64,000 nt of DNA from Phocaeicola salanitronis DSM 18170. Its GTDB lineage: Bacteria > Bacteroidota > Bacteroidia > Bacteroidales > Bacteroidaceae. Both the position numbers and the translations under genes were made by a program. The notes below the pieces were generated by a model. It was not told the origin of the DNA. It did no database searches and saw nothing but the letters and a program-made list of their open reading frames with translations. Position 1 is the stretch's first letter; every line of letters starts with the position of its first letter. The stretch covers positions 682,001 to 746,000 of the forward strand of contig NC_015164.1 in NCBI RefSeq assembly GCF_000190575.1, given 5' to 3'. Shown here piece after piece: positions 37,194-45,437 of the stretch.

Positions 37194-37269
37194 GAACACA
37201 GAGACACAAAGCCACAAAAAATTTTGTTACGGCAAATAAAAAACTCTGTGTCTCCGTGTCTCTGTGTTC
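37194..37269. repeat. ACACAGAG-family inverted repeat A1
   Basis: GAACACAGAGACACAAAG at the left and CTCCGTGTCTCTGTGTTC at the right. The same arms occur at 41805-41930, 46755-46948, 51513-51643 and 52986-53221, with different interiors. Confidence 0.75.
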
Positions 37270-37290
37270 AATTTATCAGTCAGTTGCCAC

Positions 37291-39048
37291 TTATTCTTTA
37301 ATATCCACTTTCAATTGTAACTCGTCCAATTGTTTTTGGTCAAGGAAACCCGGAGCGTCTAACATCACGTCACGGCCCGAATTGTTTTTCGGGAAAGCAA
37401 TGCAGTCACGAATAGAGTCAAGCCCTGCAAAGAGCGATACCCAGCGGTCGAGACCGTATGCCAAACCTCCGTGAGGCGGCGCGCCGAATTTGAACGCATT
37501 CATCAGGAAGCCAAACTGCTCCTGGGCTTTTTCAGGAGTAAAGCCCAAAATTTCGAACATCTTTTCCTGCAAAGCCGAATCGTGAATACGGATAGACCCC
37601 CCTCCTACTTCTACACCGTTGACAACCATGTCATAGGCATCGGCACGTACCGAAGCAGGGTCGGTATCCAACAACGGAATATCCTCGTCTTTCGGATGTG
37701 TGAACGGATGGTGCATTGCCATCAGGCGGCCTTCTTCTTCACTCCATTCAAACATGGGAAAGTCTACCACCCACAAGCATGCAAACTTGTCTTTGTCGCG
37801 CAATCCCAATTGATTACCCATTTCCAAACGCAACTCGCAAAGTTGCTTGCGGGTTTTCATGACATCGTCTCCGCTCAAAATGAGAATCAAATCGCCAGGT
37901 TTCGCGCCGAACGCCTCTTTCACTTGCTGAAGGACTTCCTGGCTATAGAACTTGTCAACACTCGATTTCACATTCCCGTCTGCTTCCACGCGGGCATAAA
38001 CCATGCCCTTCGCGCCGATTTGCGGACGTTTTACGAACTCTGTCAGCTGATCGAGCTGCTTACGGGTATAGTGAGCGGCACCCTCGGCACAGATACCGCC
38101 GATATAAGCCGCATTGTCGAATACAGAGAAACCGTATCCTTTCAGAATATCCATCAGCTCGACGAACTTCATGCCGAAACGCAAATCAGGCTTATCGCTT
38201 CCGTAATACTTCATGGCATCCGCCCACGGCATCCGCTGGAACGGTCCGGCCAGTTCCACGCCACGAAGTTCTTTGAACAAATGCTTCGCCATGCCTTCGA
38301 ACATCTGAATGATGTCTTCCTGCTCTACGAAACTCATTTCGCAGTCTATCTGAGTAAACTCAGGCTGGCGGTCGGCACGCAAATCCTCGTCACGGAAACA
38401 TTTTACAATCTGGAAATACCGGTCGAATCCCGATACCATCAACAATTGCTTTAATGTCTGGGGCGATTGAGGAAGCGCATAAAACTGTCCCGGGTTCATA
38501 CGGGAAGGAACCACAAAGTCGCGGGCGCCTTCTGGAGTAGACCCGATCAGCATCGGAGTTTCCACCTCGAGAAATCCTTTGCTGTCCAGATAACGGCGCA
38601 CCTCCATGGTCATACGGTGACGGAGTTCCAAATTCTTGCGAACGGCAGTACGGCGCAAGTCAAGGTAACGGTATTTCATCCGAAGGTCATCCCCTCCGTC
38701 AGTATTATCTTCGATTGTAAACGGAGGCGTCTGCGCCGCATTCAGGATATTCAATTCCGACACGATGATTTCAATGTCTCCCGTAGGGATATTGGCGTTT
38801 TTGCTGGAACGCTCGCTTACCGTGCCTTTTGCCTGAATCACATATTCGCGTCCCAAATGATTGGCACGCTCGCAAAGCTCGGCATTCACTTCCGTATTGA
38901 AAACCAGCTGGGTGATTCCATAACGGTCGCGTAGATCGACGAAGGTCATCCCTCCCATTTTACGTGAGCGCTGTACCCAACCGGCAAGCGTCACATTTTT
39001 GCCTGCATCGGCGAGCCGGAGCTCACCGCAAGTATGACTTCTGAACAT
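37291..39048 (-). CDS. aspS: Aspartyl-tRNA synthetase
   Basis: A 585-residue class IIb synthetase of the bacterial type. The N-terminal anticodon-binding OB fold ([20 protein letters not shown]) is followed by motif 1 ([20 protein letters not shown]), motif 2 ([19 protein letters not shown]), the bacterial insertion domain, and motif 3 ([15 protein letters not shown]). Its promoter (TACCTTTG at 39097-39090, TTG 20 bp upstream) lies just inside the 3' side of MITE copy 2. Confidence 0.97.
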   Translation of the reverse strand: MFRSHTCGELRLADAGKNVTLAGWVQRSRKMGGMTFVDLRDRYGITQLVFNTEVNAELCERANHLGREYVIQAKGTVSERSSKNANIPTGDIEIIVSELNILNAAQTPPFTIEDNTDGGDDLRMKYRYLDLRRTAVRKNLELRHRMTMEVRRYLDSKGFLEVETPMLIGSTPEGARDFVVPSRMNPGQFYALPQSPQTLKQLLMVSGFDRYFQIVKCFRDEDLRADRQPEFTQIDCEMSFVEQEDIIQMFEGMAKHLFKELRGVELAGPFQRMPWADAMKYYGSDKPDLRFGMKFVELMDILKGYGFSVFDNAAYIGGICAEGAAHYTRKQLDQLTEFVKRPQIGAKGMVYARVEADGNVKSSVDKFYSQEVLQQVKEAFGAKPGDLILILSGDDVMKTRKQLCELRLEMGNQLGLRDKDKFACLWVVDFPMFEWSEEEGRLMAMHHPFTHPKDEDIPLLDTDPASVRADAYDMVVNGVEVGGGSIRIHDSALQEKMFEILGFTPEKAQEQFGFLMNAFKFGAPPHGGLAYGLDRWVSLFAGLDSIRDCIAFPKNNSGRDVMLDAPGFLDQKQLDELQLKVDIKE

Positions 39049-39089
39049 ATTTTAAACGTTTATAAATCTAAGTTTCACTAAAAGTTAGG

Positions 39090-39120
39090 CAAAGGTAGCA
39101 CTTGTTTTTGACTTATGCAA
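39090..39120 (-). promoter_or_regulatory. aspS promoter
   Basis: Minus-strand TTG (39120-39118), 20 bp spacer and TACCTTTG (39097-39090), 42 bp before the start and 12 bp from the MITE. Confidence 0.6.
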
Positions 39121-39132
39121 CAGATTCGCCTC

Positions 39133-39325
39133 AGAAGCTGTTTTGAATTTATCGTGCGATGATTTGGGATGAGTTTTTGAGGCATTTTCGCTTCTGTGAT
39201 GAGGAAGATAGCGGGCTATCTGACGAAGAACAGGAGCGAAAAGGACCAAAAAATCGCCCAAAGCACACACGAAAACGGATACATCAAGCCAAGAAAACTT
39301 TTTGGAGAAATTCAAAACAGCTTCT
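39133..39325. mobile_element. 194 bp MITE, copy 2 (193 bp)
   Basis: Inverted relative to copy 1 at 6411-6604; four substitutions and one 1 bp indel were counted. The 18 bp ends are identical to copy 1. TCA flanks both sides if the ends are taken as GAAGC...GCTTC. It lies 4 bp past the L,D-transpeptidase stop and 12 bp upstream of the aspS promoter. Confidence 0.85.
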
Positions 39326-39329
39326 CAAT

Positions 39330-40019
39330 TCAAATCGTATGCAAAACGGTGCTTTGAGCCAAATAATCGGGCTTATCGGCGTAAATATACATCACGCTCC
39401 CGCCCTTAATGGCGTCAATAATGGGACGCGAGAGCTTTTCCGGAACCGCCGGGCATCCGAAGCTACGTCCCAGCCTTCCCCCATTGCGGATAACCGAAGG
39501 ATTGGCGTAAGCGGCACCATGCACCACGATGGCACGCCGGCGCGCATGGTCGTTTATCCCCTTCTCCAGCCCCTCTAATATCAAAGAATAGCCGTTCTTG
39601 CCCTGGTAAGTAGATTCGGTCAGATAAAATCCCAACGAGCTTTTCAGCGAACCGTCTTCGTTAGAAAAAGAAGTGGCATAGTTATTCCCGCTGTTTTTCC
39701 CATGCGAAACGACCGACGAGAAAAGCATCTTCTTCCGTTTCATGTCGAACACGTACAGGCGCTCTTGCGTGGAAGGCTTCGAGAAATCAATCAAAGTCAA
39801 CACTTCCCGCTTCCGTTCCCCGATGCGGTAATACCCCGTCACCGCCTGGCGGAAAGCGGTATAATCCACCCTCCCCTCCAGGTCCATCTCGCGGTATAAC
39901 TGAAGGCAGCGGTCAGGCACTTTCACTTGCGGGACTTCTTTTTCCCCTTCCGCCCGGTTAAAGGTAGAACCGGATGCGGCGCCCACGAACATACAAATAA
40001 GCAAAACGAAACGCAACAT
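39330..40019 (-). CDS. Murein L,D-transpeptidase catalytic domain protein
   Basis: A 229-residue secreted protein (signal peptide to about residue 18). The YkuD-like catalytic motif is IVVHGAAY followed by GRSFGCPAVP, with the nucleophile cysteine in SFGCP and the histidine in VHG. It belongs to the 'L,D-transpeptidase catalytic domain 2' group, predicted to make or alter 3-3 peptidoglycan links in the periplasm. Monocistronic. Confidence 0.88.
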   Translation of the reverse strand: MLRFVLLICMFVGAASGSTFNRAEGEKEVPQVKVPDRCLQLYREMDLEGRVDYTAFRQAVTGYYRIGERKREVLTLIDFSKPSTQERLYVFDMKRKKMLFSSVVSHGKNSGNNYATSFSNEDGSLKSSLGFYLTESTYQGKNGYSLILEGLEKGINDHARRRAIVVHGAAYANPSVIRNGGRLGRSFGCPAVPEKLSRPIIDAIKGGSVMYIYADKPDYLAQSTVLHTI

Positions 40020-40071
40020 TAGAAATCTTTTTTGGAAATAACGGGCGCAAAGATACTAATTTTTAATGAAC

Positions 40072-40195
40072 TAAGTAAGCGTACAAAATTAAATGATACG
40101 ATCAGAACACAGATTTTCGCGGATTAACGCAGATTAAGGAATAATAATCCGCGAAAATCCGTGTGAATCCGCGTTTCCGGACTGACAGATTATAT
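40072..40195. repeat. CGCAGATT-family repeat B3
   Basis: Inverted relative to B1 and B2. It opens with CTAAGTAAGCGTACAAAATT, contains ACAGATTTTCGCGGATTAAC and its complement, and ends GACTGACAGATTATATAAAG. Confidence 0.7.
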
Positions 40196-40221
40196 AAAGA
40201 AATGAAGAGGCTGTATCAAAA

Positions 40222-40379
40222 TATAGTCAATCAGAAATGAATTGCGAAAAATCATTTGTCATGCTGAACGAAGTGAAGCATCTCGGATGCGCCCACGTGG
40301 ATGTACACGAGATCCTTCACGTTCGTTCAGGATGACAATACATCAAGATTTTTTCGCAAACCAATTTTGTTTTACTATA
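40222..40379. repeat. E-family nested inverted-repeat element E1
   Basis: Imperfect 30 bp ends: TATAGTCAATCAGAAATGAA... at 40222-40251 and the complement of TATAGTAAAACAAAATTGGT... at 40350-40379. Inside is a second palindrome, TGTCATGCTGAACGAAGTGA (40258) against GTTCGTTCAGGATGACA (ends about 40338). The E ends recur, inverted, at 51476-51693 around different cargo. Confidence 0.7.
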
Positions 40380-40382
40380 AAA

Positions 40383-40440
40383 ATTGAATATCCGTATTTC
40401 ACCCAATTGCCCCTACATGGGATGTTTGCGGATATTCAAT
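40383..40440. repeat. ATCCG inverted repeat L3
   Basis: ATTGAATATCCG and CGGATATTCAAT, 12 bp each, around CACCCAATTGCCCCTACA. Related arms surround the GC-rich repeats at 46792-46910 and 53027. Confidence 0.6.
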
Positions 40441-40508
40441 AAATAAAAAACGGCTGTCAAAAAGTAATTTCAGTTTTGATACACCCTTACCAATTTTGTG
40501 CTACCATA

Positions 40509-41789
40509 TCATTGCACATGCCGGGATGTATCCGCCTTCACCTCAATCCCCCGGAGCACCCGGAGCAAGGAGTCGCGGACGATGGCAAACTGCGGGCGGT
40601 TGGCATCACTTATCGGCTTTTTGGGCTGCGACTTGATGGTAAGCGGATTGACGGGCGTGCCGTTATCGTAAACGCGGAAATCGAGGTGAGGGCCCGTAGA
40701 CAAGCCCGTGCTTCCCACATAACCGACGATTTCCTTCTGCTTCACTTCCGAACCTACCTTGATGCCTTTGGCGAAACCCGACAAGTGCATATACGTAGTG
40801 GTATACCGGCTGTTATGGCGTATCTTCAGGTAATTGCCCGCACCGCCCGCCTGATACGCCTTGGCTATCACCTTTCCCTTTCCGATGGCATAGACGGGCG
40901 TGCCTTTCGGAGCGGCATAGTCAACCCCATGGTGAGCCCTGTACCTGCGCAATACCGGATGGAAACGGCTGTTCGAGAAACGGGACGAAATGCGGTAATA
41001 GTCCAGCGGAGCCTTCAGGAACTCGCCTTCCAGGCTGTTCCCGTCGGCGTTGTAATAGAGTTCCTCGCCGTCCTGCACAAAGGGAATGGCGTAATACGTG
41101 CTGTCGCCGTAGGCAAACGAAGCCGCCAGGACGTGGAAGTTCTGCAGCTCCTTTCCCTCTACGGTCTCTTGCTCGTACCACACGCGGAACTCGTCTTCCT
41201 TCTGCAGGCCGAAAAAGTCGATGCTCCACCCGAAGATGTTCGAAAGGTCGAGCGCCAGCTGGGGATTCGTGCCGCTTTGCTGCATCGCCACCCATAGCGA
41301 CGATTCTACCTTCCCGCCTACCGTCTTGCGTTCCCACGTCACGGGATTCTCCCCGCGTGTCACCCGGTAGTCCTCGCGCAAGTCGAAGACGATGTACGAC
41401 TTCGGGCTTTCTTCGTAGACGAAATAGGCTTTTTGCGGAATGCTGTCTTCCGTAGAGAACACCGCATACGCCTGCCCCTCCCGTATCTTACGCACGTCGA
41501 ACACCCCCTTGGCGCTTTCCGTCAGCCGATGCACGTCCGCCAGCGACAAACCGTGCTTCCGAAGGATGACAGAAAGGTTTTGCCCCGGCTCTACAATCCC
41601 ATACTGAATCTGATAGTCCGAAACGGGTATCCCGTACTTGCGCACGATGTTGTCCACTTCCGCCGAGTCGGTCACTTCCACCTCGTCCAAAGGCTGCGCC
41701 AGGTAGTTCATGTACTGCCTTACTCCGACAATGCCTGAAAACACGGCTACAACGATGCCTGCAATGATGTATCCTCTTCGTTTTTTCAT
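40509..41789 (-). CDS. M23 family metallopeptidase
   Basis: A 426-residue envelope protein with an N-terminal membrane anchor (residues 5-26). A LysM/OapA-like region follows (VEPGQNLSVILRKHGLSLAD). The lysostaphin-type peptidase has HHGVDYAAPKGTPVYAIGKG (HxxxD) and GPHLDFRVYDNG (HxD), the zinc ligands. It is predicted to cut peptide cross-links in peptidoglycan or to act as an EnvC/NlpD-like activator if inactive; the ligands are intact. Repeat A2 lies in its upstream region. Confidence 0.92.
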   Translation of the reverse strand: MKKRRGYIIAGIVVAVFSGIVGVRQYMNYLAQPLDEVEVTDSAEVDNIVRKYGIPVSDYQIQYGIVEPGQNLSVILRKHGLSLADVHRLTESAKGVFDVRKIREGQAYAVFSTEDSIPQKAYFVYEESPKSYIVFDLREDYRVTRGENPVTWERKTVGGKVESSLWVAMQQSGTNPQLALDLSNIFGWSIDFFGLQKEDEFRVWYEQETVEGKELQNFHVLAASFAYGDSTYYAIPFVQDGEELYYNADGNSLEGEFLKAPLDYYRISSRFSNSRFHPVLRRYRAHHGVDYAAPKGTPVYAIGKGKVIAKAYQAGGAGNYLKIRHNSRYTTTYMHLSGFAKGIKVGSEVKQKEIVGYVGSTGLSTGPHLDFRVYDNGTPVNPLTIKSQPKKPISDANRPQFAIVRDSLLRVLRGIEVKADTSRHVQ

Positions 41790-41804
41790 TTCTTTCTGAT
41801 TTTA

Positions 41805-41930
41805 GAACACAGAGGCACAGAGACACGGAGAAATAAATATAGAGAAGGCAAAGTTCACAGAGCCAACCTTTTTTCCGTGAACTCTGCTCTCTCAATAAAT
41901 AAAACTCTGTGCCTTCGTGTCTCTGTGTTC
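41805..41930. repeat. ACACAGAG-family inverted repeat A2
   Basis: GAACACAGAGGCACAGAGAC on the left, CTCTGTGCCTTCGTGTCTCT plus GTGTTC on the right. Inside is a second inverted pair, GTTCACAGAG and CCGTGAACTCTG. Confidence 0.75.
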
Positions 41931-41945
41931 AATCAATTCTCTATT

Positions 41946-43613
41946 TTACGATAATCCCTCTATTTCCCCGTTCACGATGTCGATATGCAACGCCTGAGGC
42001 TCTTTGGGCAATCCCGGCATCCGCATAATCTCACCCGCTACGACCACCAGCATTTCCGCCCCGGCATTCAGCACGATGTCGCGCACGTGGAACTCGAAGC
42101 CTTTTGCCACGCCGTACAGCTTCGGGTCGGTAGAAAACGAATACTGGGTCTTGGCGATGCAGACGGGGAACGTATCATAACCCAACGACTCCGCCATCTT
42201 GATTTTCTTCCGCGCCGTGATGCTGTAGGTCACTTCCGCCGCCCCATACAGGCGGGTAGCCACCTTCGCAATCTTCTCTTCGATGCGGTTGGCGTCTTCG
42301 TATGCGAAACGCAAGGGCTGCGAGGGATGCCGCTCGATGGTGTCTGCGACCAGTTGCGCCAGCTCCACCGCTCCCGCGCCTCCTTCGGCAAAGGCGTTGT
42401 TGACGGCAAATCCCACGCCCAGCTCTTCGCAATGGCGGCGCACCAGCGCGATTTCCTCTTCGGTATCGTTCGCATAGCGGTTGAACGCCACCACCACCGT
42501 CTGCCCGAACGAACGCAGGTTCCCGATGTGCTTGTCCAGATTGGCAAAACCTCTCTGCAAGCCCTCCATATCCGGTTCCTTGATTTTGTCAAGGCTCACG
42601 CCGCCGTGCATCTTCAACCCCTGTGCCGTAGCGACGATAACGGTCAGCTTGGGCTGAAGCCCCGCCTTGCGGCACTTGATGTCGTAAAACTTCTCCGCAC
42701 CCAGGTCGGCGCCGAATCCGGCTTCCGTCACCACATACTCGCCGAAGGTCATAGCCAGCTTGGTAGCCAGGACGGAATTGCATCCGTGGGCGATATTGGC
42801 GAACGGGCCGCCGTGGACGAAAGCGGGCGTATGCTCGGTGGTCTGCACCAGATTGGGCGCAATGGCGTCCTTCAGCAATACCGTAATGGCTCCCGCCACG
42901 CCCAGATCCTTCACGGTAAAAGGCTTGTTGTCGACGGTAAATCCCAGCAGGATATTCTCGATGCGCCGGCGCAGGTCCGCCTCGTTTTTCGCCAGGCAGA
43001 GAATCGCCATGATTTCCGATGCCGGCGTGATGTCGAAGCTCGATTCGCGGGTGATGCCGTTCGACTTTCCTCCCAGCCCCGTGACGATATACCGCAAGCC
43101 GCGGTCGTTCACGTCCAGCACCCGGTTCCACAACACTTCCTTCATGGCGAAACCGTTGTCCTGGTTCTGGTACATATAGTTGTCGAGCAAGGCGGCAATC
43201 ATGTTATGCGCCGAAGTGATGGCATGGAAATCGCCGGTGAAATGCAAATTGATTTTCTCCATGGGGAGCACCTGCGCATATCCGCCTCCGGCGGCTCCTC
43301 CCTTCATGCCGAAACACGGTCCGAGCGAAGGCTCGCGCAGGGCGCAGAAAGCTCTCCGTCCGATGCGGTTCAGCCCCAAGGCAAGCCCGATAGATACGGT
43401 GGTCTTGCCGATGCCGGCCTTGGTCGGGGTGATGGCGGTCACCAATATCAAATTGCTTTGCTTCACCTTTTCTTCGTCAATCAACTCCTCCGAGACTTTT
43501 GCCATATACCTCCCATAATGGTGCACATAGTCTGTCGGAATCCCATAATTCTGGGCTACCTGCTTGATTTTCATCAGCTCAATGCTGCGAGCTATTTCTA
43601 TATCTGACTTCAT
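41946..43613 (-). CDS. fhs: Formate-tetrahydrofolate ligase
   Basis: ATP-dependent formation of 10-formyl-THF from formate. From the ATG at 43613 the protein is 555 residues ([16 protein letters not shown]), the normal length. [20 protein letters not shown] is the phosphate-binding loop and [20 protein letters not shown] a conserved folate-site block. Two promoters are possible: TATCTTTG at 43648-43641 close to the gene, and a better one further up that reads through a terminator-like leader. Confidence 0.96.
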   Translation of the reverse strand: MKSDIEIARSIELMKIKQVAQNYGIPTDYVHHYGRYMAKVSEELIDEEKVKQSNLILVTAITPTKAGIGKTTVSIGLALGLNRIGRRAFCALREPSLGPCFGMKGGAAGGGYAQVLPMEKINLHFTGDFHAITSAHNMIAALLDNYMYQNQDNGFAMKEVLWNRVLDVNDRGLRYIVTGLGGKSNGITRESSFDITPASEIMAILCLAKNEADLRRRIENILLGFTVDNKPFTVKDLGVAGAITVLLKDAIAPNLVQTTEHTPAFVHGGPFANIAHGCNSVLATKLAMTFGEYVVTEAGFGADLGAEKFYDIKCRKAGLQPKLTVIVATAQGLKMHGGVSLDKIKEPDMEGLQRGFANLDKHIGNLRSFGQTVVVAFNRYANDTEEEIALVRRHCEELGVGFAVNNAFAEGGAGAVELAQLVADTIERHPSQPLRFAYEDANRIEEKIAKVATRLYGAAEVTYSITARKKIKMAESLGYDTFPVCIAKTQYSFSTDPKLYGVAKGFEFHVRDIVLNAGAEMLVVVAGEIMRMPGLPKEPQALHIDIVNGEIEGLS

Positions 43614-43640
43614 ATCCAATAATTTTAAAAAAACGAAGCG

Positions 43641-43648
43641 CAAAGATA
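43641..43648 (-). promoter_or_regulatory. Proximal -7 box of fhs
   Basis: Minus-strand TATCTTTG, 27 bp before the start codon. Confidence 0.5.
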
Positions 43649-43672
43649 CGAAATTTCTTTCAAATCCCCGCT

Positions 43673-43819
43673 AAAAAACGGATATACCGCATCCGCAATT
43701 CATGCGCCGCACGGTATGGATCTGTGCATTGCCCTCCTTCCTGCACCGTTTCCCGCCCGGTTTGCTTATCCCCTTTTCCCTCTCACGTACAAAGGTAAGC
43801 ATTCTTTTCCACACGGCAA
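43673..43819 (-). promoter_or_regulatory. fhs leader: promoter, tiny ORF and terminator-like hairpin
   Basis: Minus-strand TTG (43819-43817), N19 and TACCTTTG (43797-43790) match the promoter consensus exactly. About 60 nt into the transcript AGGAAGGAGGGC precedes an ATG with a 9-codon frame (MHRSIPCGA). A stem CGGAT/ATCCG (43695-43679) with six T follows. ATACCG inside the tiny frame could instead pair with CGGTAT in the stem's loop. This looks like an attenuator or a small RNA. Confidence 0.45.
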
Positions 43820-43946
43820 TGGATTTGAAACGGGCGAATGTAAAAATCTGTTAATACAATGCGGACTGTTTACATGTACCTCTGTAAATCAGCAAGATAC
43901 GAGAATAAATATACTGCTGGATCAGGTTGCAAATCATTTTCAAGAT

Positions 43947-44157
43947 CTAACAATCTAACATCTAACAATATAACAATAACGTTTTACCAATCTGTGCGCC
44001 CGAGAAAGAATGAGTATTACAATATAATATTATATATATAAATATATATATATATATTTATATATATAAAATATTTATGTTATATTTCCCCATTCGTCTT
44101 CATTTTCTCATAAACGTTATTGTTAGATGTTAGATTGTTAGATTGTTAGATGTTATA
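43947..44157. repeat. AT-palindrome island 2 with CTAACA iterons
   Basis: Left arm (43947-43986) is built of CTAACAAT/CTAACAT units ending AACAATAACGTTT; right arm (44111-44157) is the complement, AAACGTTATTGTTAGATGTT and on. Between them ~55 bp of only A and T (44021-44077) is largely self-complementary. Confidence 0.7.
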
Positions 44158-44225
44158 CGTCTTTGCTACATGCAATTGTAAGGATTGTAATTGTAATCAA
44201 CTGTAATCAATTTCAGGAAACTTAC

Positions 44226-44410
44226 AACTTACAGTTACAATCCTTACAATTACGTTTATCGTTTTTACGGTCTCGTGGCAGAGAGAAAAGTGTTTATAAA
44301 ATTTATATATATAAATATATATATTTATATATATAGTATATTATGTAATTCTTTCTTCTCTTTCCGCTCGCTTTCATAAACGGTAATTGTAAGGATTGTA
44401 ACTGTAAGTT
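44226..44410. repeat. AT-palindrome island 3 with TTACAATCC arms
   Basis: Arms 44226-44259 and 44376-44410 are inverted repeats (AACTTACAGTTACAATCCTT and onward) with one extra base. An AT-only palindrome lies at about 44292-44345, and CTTTC follows it. A further half-arm ATTGTAAGGATTGTAATTG lies at 44175. Same plan as islands 1 and 2. Confidence 0.7.
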
Positions 44411-44566
44411 TTTGCAGATGCAGCTATAATGAATACATCATGCATCTATATGCACAGCCCGATACATATAGCTGCGAGCCCGTGCAAATACCTGTGTTTC
44501 ACCGGCTTAAAGCACACGGTTGAAAAATAATCCGCCAATTGTCCATTATCCATTGTCAATTGCTCT

Positions 44567-44596
44567 TTGCCAATTGAAAAATTTTTCGTATCTTTG
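44567..44596 (+). promoter_or_regulatory. Promoter facing the stem-loop array
   Basis: TTG at 44567-44569, exactly 19 bp, TATCTTTG at 44589-44596. A full consensus match with nothing but the stem-loop array downstream. Confidence 0.65.
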
Positions 44597-44643
44597 TGAA
44601 GTGAATCCTCCCTCACTCCCTCCCGGCTCACACCGTTTCTGTA

Positions 44644-44663
44644 GACGATGTGCACATCGTCTC
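44644..44663. repeat. AGACGATGTG hairpin, copy 2
   Basis: Perfect 20 bp palindrome AGACGATGTGCACATCGTCT, the same core as at 20095-20121. Confidence 0.7.
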
Positions 44664-44686
44664 TACGATGATAGCGCAAGGCAATA

Positions 44687-45046
44687 ACAACCTGCCTTGA
44701 AAGTAGGTTATCTCTGAGATAAGGTAGTTTCAAACCACCCTATCTTTGAGACGAGGTTGTTTCAAACAACCTCATCCACGAGATGACCTTGGTTGAAACA
44801 AGGTCATCGGAAAGATGATAGGAATTGAAATCATACTGTGCGCAGGGGTGTCGTTTCAACCTATACCCCTCTTGCATCCGTCCGTAAGACGAGGTCGTTT
44901 CAACCGGCCTCATGTCCGTGGGATGAGGTACCTTGAAAGTACCCTATCCCTGAGATAAGGTGATTTCAAACCACCCTATCTTTGAGACGAGGTAATTTCA
45001 AATTACCCTATCCCGCAGGATGACCTCACTTGAATTAAGGTCATCG
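44687..45046 (+). repeat. Array of eleven 27-nt stem-loops, 32 bp period
   Basis: Units start at 44687, 44719, 44751, 44783, 44815, 44845, 44889, 44923, 44955, 44987 and 45020. Each is 10 nt, a 7 nt loop (TTTCAAA, TTGAAA-type or close) and 10 nt complementary to the first ten. Linkers are mostly 5 nt (TTTGA, TCTGA, CACGA). Inner stem bases vary but stay paired, e.g. TTG/CAA, TAC/GTA, TAA/TTA, and GG/CC becomes CC/GG. The unit at 44815 is the most decayed. Confidence 0.85.
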
Positions 45047-45073
45047 GGAATACGATAAGAGTTGTACGGTTTT

Positions 45074-45412
45074 TCAGAGAACCGCGACCGACTTGCGTAT
45101 GTTCTCCAATATGGCGGAAAGTTTGTTGTCCCGCCGGGCTGCCTGCATATTATAGTCAGTCTGCAAACCGAGCCATATCGTTGCGGCAATCCCTGTCGCA
45201 GCCTCGATTTTCAATGCCGTATCAGTGGTTATCGGACGTTTGCCGTTGATTATCTCGTTGAATGCCGTATAAGGCATACCGATTATCCCGGCAAATTTTC
45301 TTTGCGACATTCCACGTGCCTGCAATTCATCCTTGAGCATTTCTCCCGGATGTATAGCCACCGCACATACCAACTCGTCGGGAGCGTAGATTTTCTTTGC
45401 TGTTGCTTCCAT
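45074..45412 (-). CDS. HigA-type antitoxin, no toxin partner
   Basis: A 112-residue XRE protein of the HigA/VapI family. AIHPGEMLKDELQARGMSQR opens it as in HigA, and FAGIIGMPYTAFNEIINGKR is the helix-turn-helix, followed by TTDTALKIEAATGIAATIWL. In complete systems the HigB toxin gene lies immediately upstream; here 45413-45761 has no such gene. It may be a lone regulator or a remnant. TATCTTTG (45445-45438) and GTGGA-ATA-TCCAC (45456-45468) suggest autorepression. Confidence 0.85.
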   Translation of the reverse strand: MEATAKKIYAPDELVCAVAIHPGEMLKDELQARGMSQRKFAGIIGMPYTAFNEIINGKRPITTDTALKIEAATGIAATIWLGLQTDYNMQAARRDNKLSAILENIRKSVAVL

Positions 45413-45437
45413 ATCACGCTTATTTATAGTGGTTACA

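Larger units (their letters stand above)
40020..40508. other. Intergenic region of three dispersed repeats
   Basis: This 489 bp gap holds a CGCAGATT-family repeat (40072-40195), an E-family element (40222-40379) and a small inverted repeat ATTGAATATCCG/CGGATATTCAAT (40383-40440). No gene is visible. GGCTGTATCAAAA (40209) and TTTTGATACACC (40483) form an outer inverted pair around much of it. Confidence 0.6.
44603..45060 (+). ncRNA. Candidate structured RNA containing an eleven-hairpin array
   Basis: Expected transcript from the 44567-44596 promoter. It would start near 44603 and carry the AGACGATGTG hairpin (44644-44663) and then eleven 27-nt stem-loops. It contains no open frame of note, and a 32 bp period cannot encode a repeated peptide in one frame. 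A weak stem CGGTT/AACCG near 45068-45085, inside the 3' end of higA, might end it. Transcription is inferred, not shown. Confidence 0.45.
43614..45073. other. 1.46 kb non-coding region between fhs and higA
   Basis: No protein gene is supported. From left to right it holds the fhs promoter, a leader with a terminator-like hairpin (43673-43797), two AT-palindrome islands (43947-44157, 44226-44410), a promoter (44567-44596), an AGACGATGTG hairpin (44644-44663) and an array of eleven stem-loops (44687-45046). Each is listed separately. Confidence 0.7.

Noticed and set aside
41985..43607. 540-codon plus-strand frame opposite fhs
   Set aside because: Mirror of fhs; rich in H, R and Q as expected for an antisense frame, with no domain and no promoter.
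44021..44345. AT islands as replication origin
   Set aside because: No dnaA, dnaN, gidA or parAB genes and no DnaA boxes nearby; three such islands in one window make an origin unlikely.
44446..44733. 95-codon minus-strand open frame at the edge of the array
   Set aside because: It runs through the promoter, the AGACGATGTG palindrome and the first stem-loops, has no upstream promoter and shows no protein-like pattern.
44687..45046. CRISPR array
   Set aside because: Regular spacing invites this, but there is no constant repeat separating unique spacers. The unit is a stem-loop whose stem varies, the constant part is only the loop and linker, and no cas gene is in the window.
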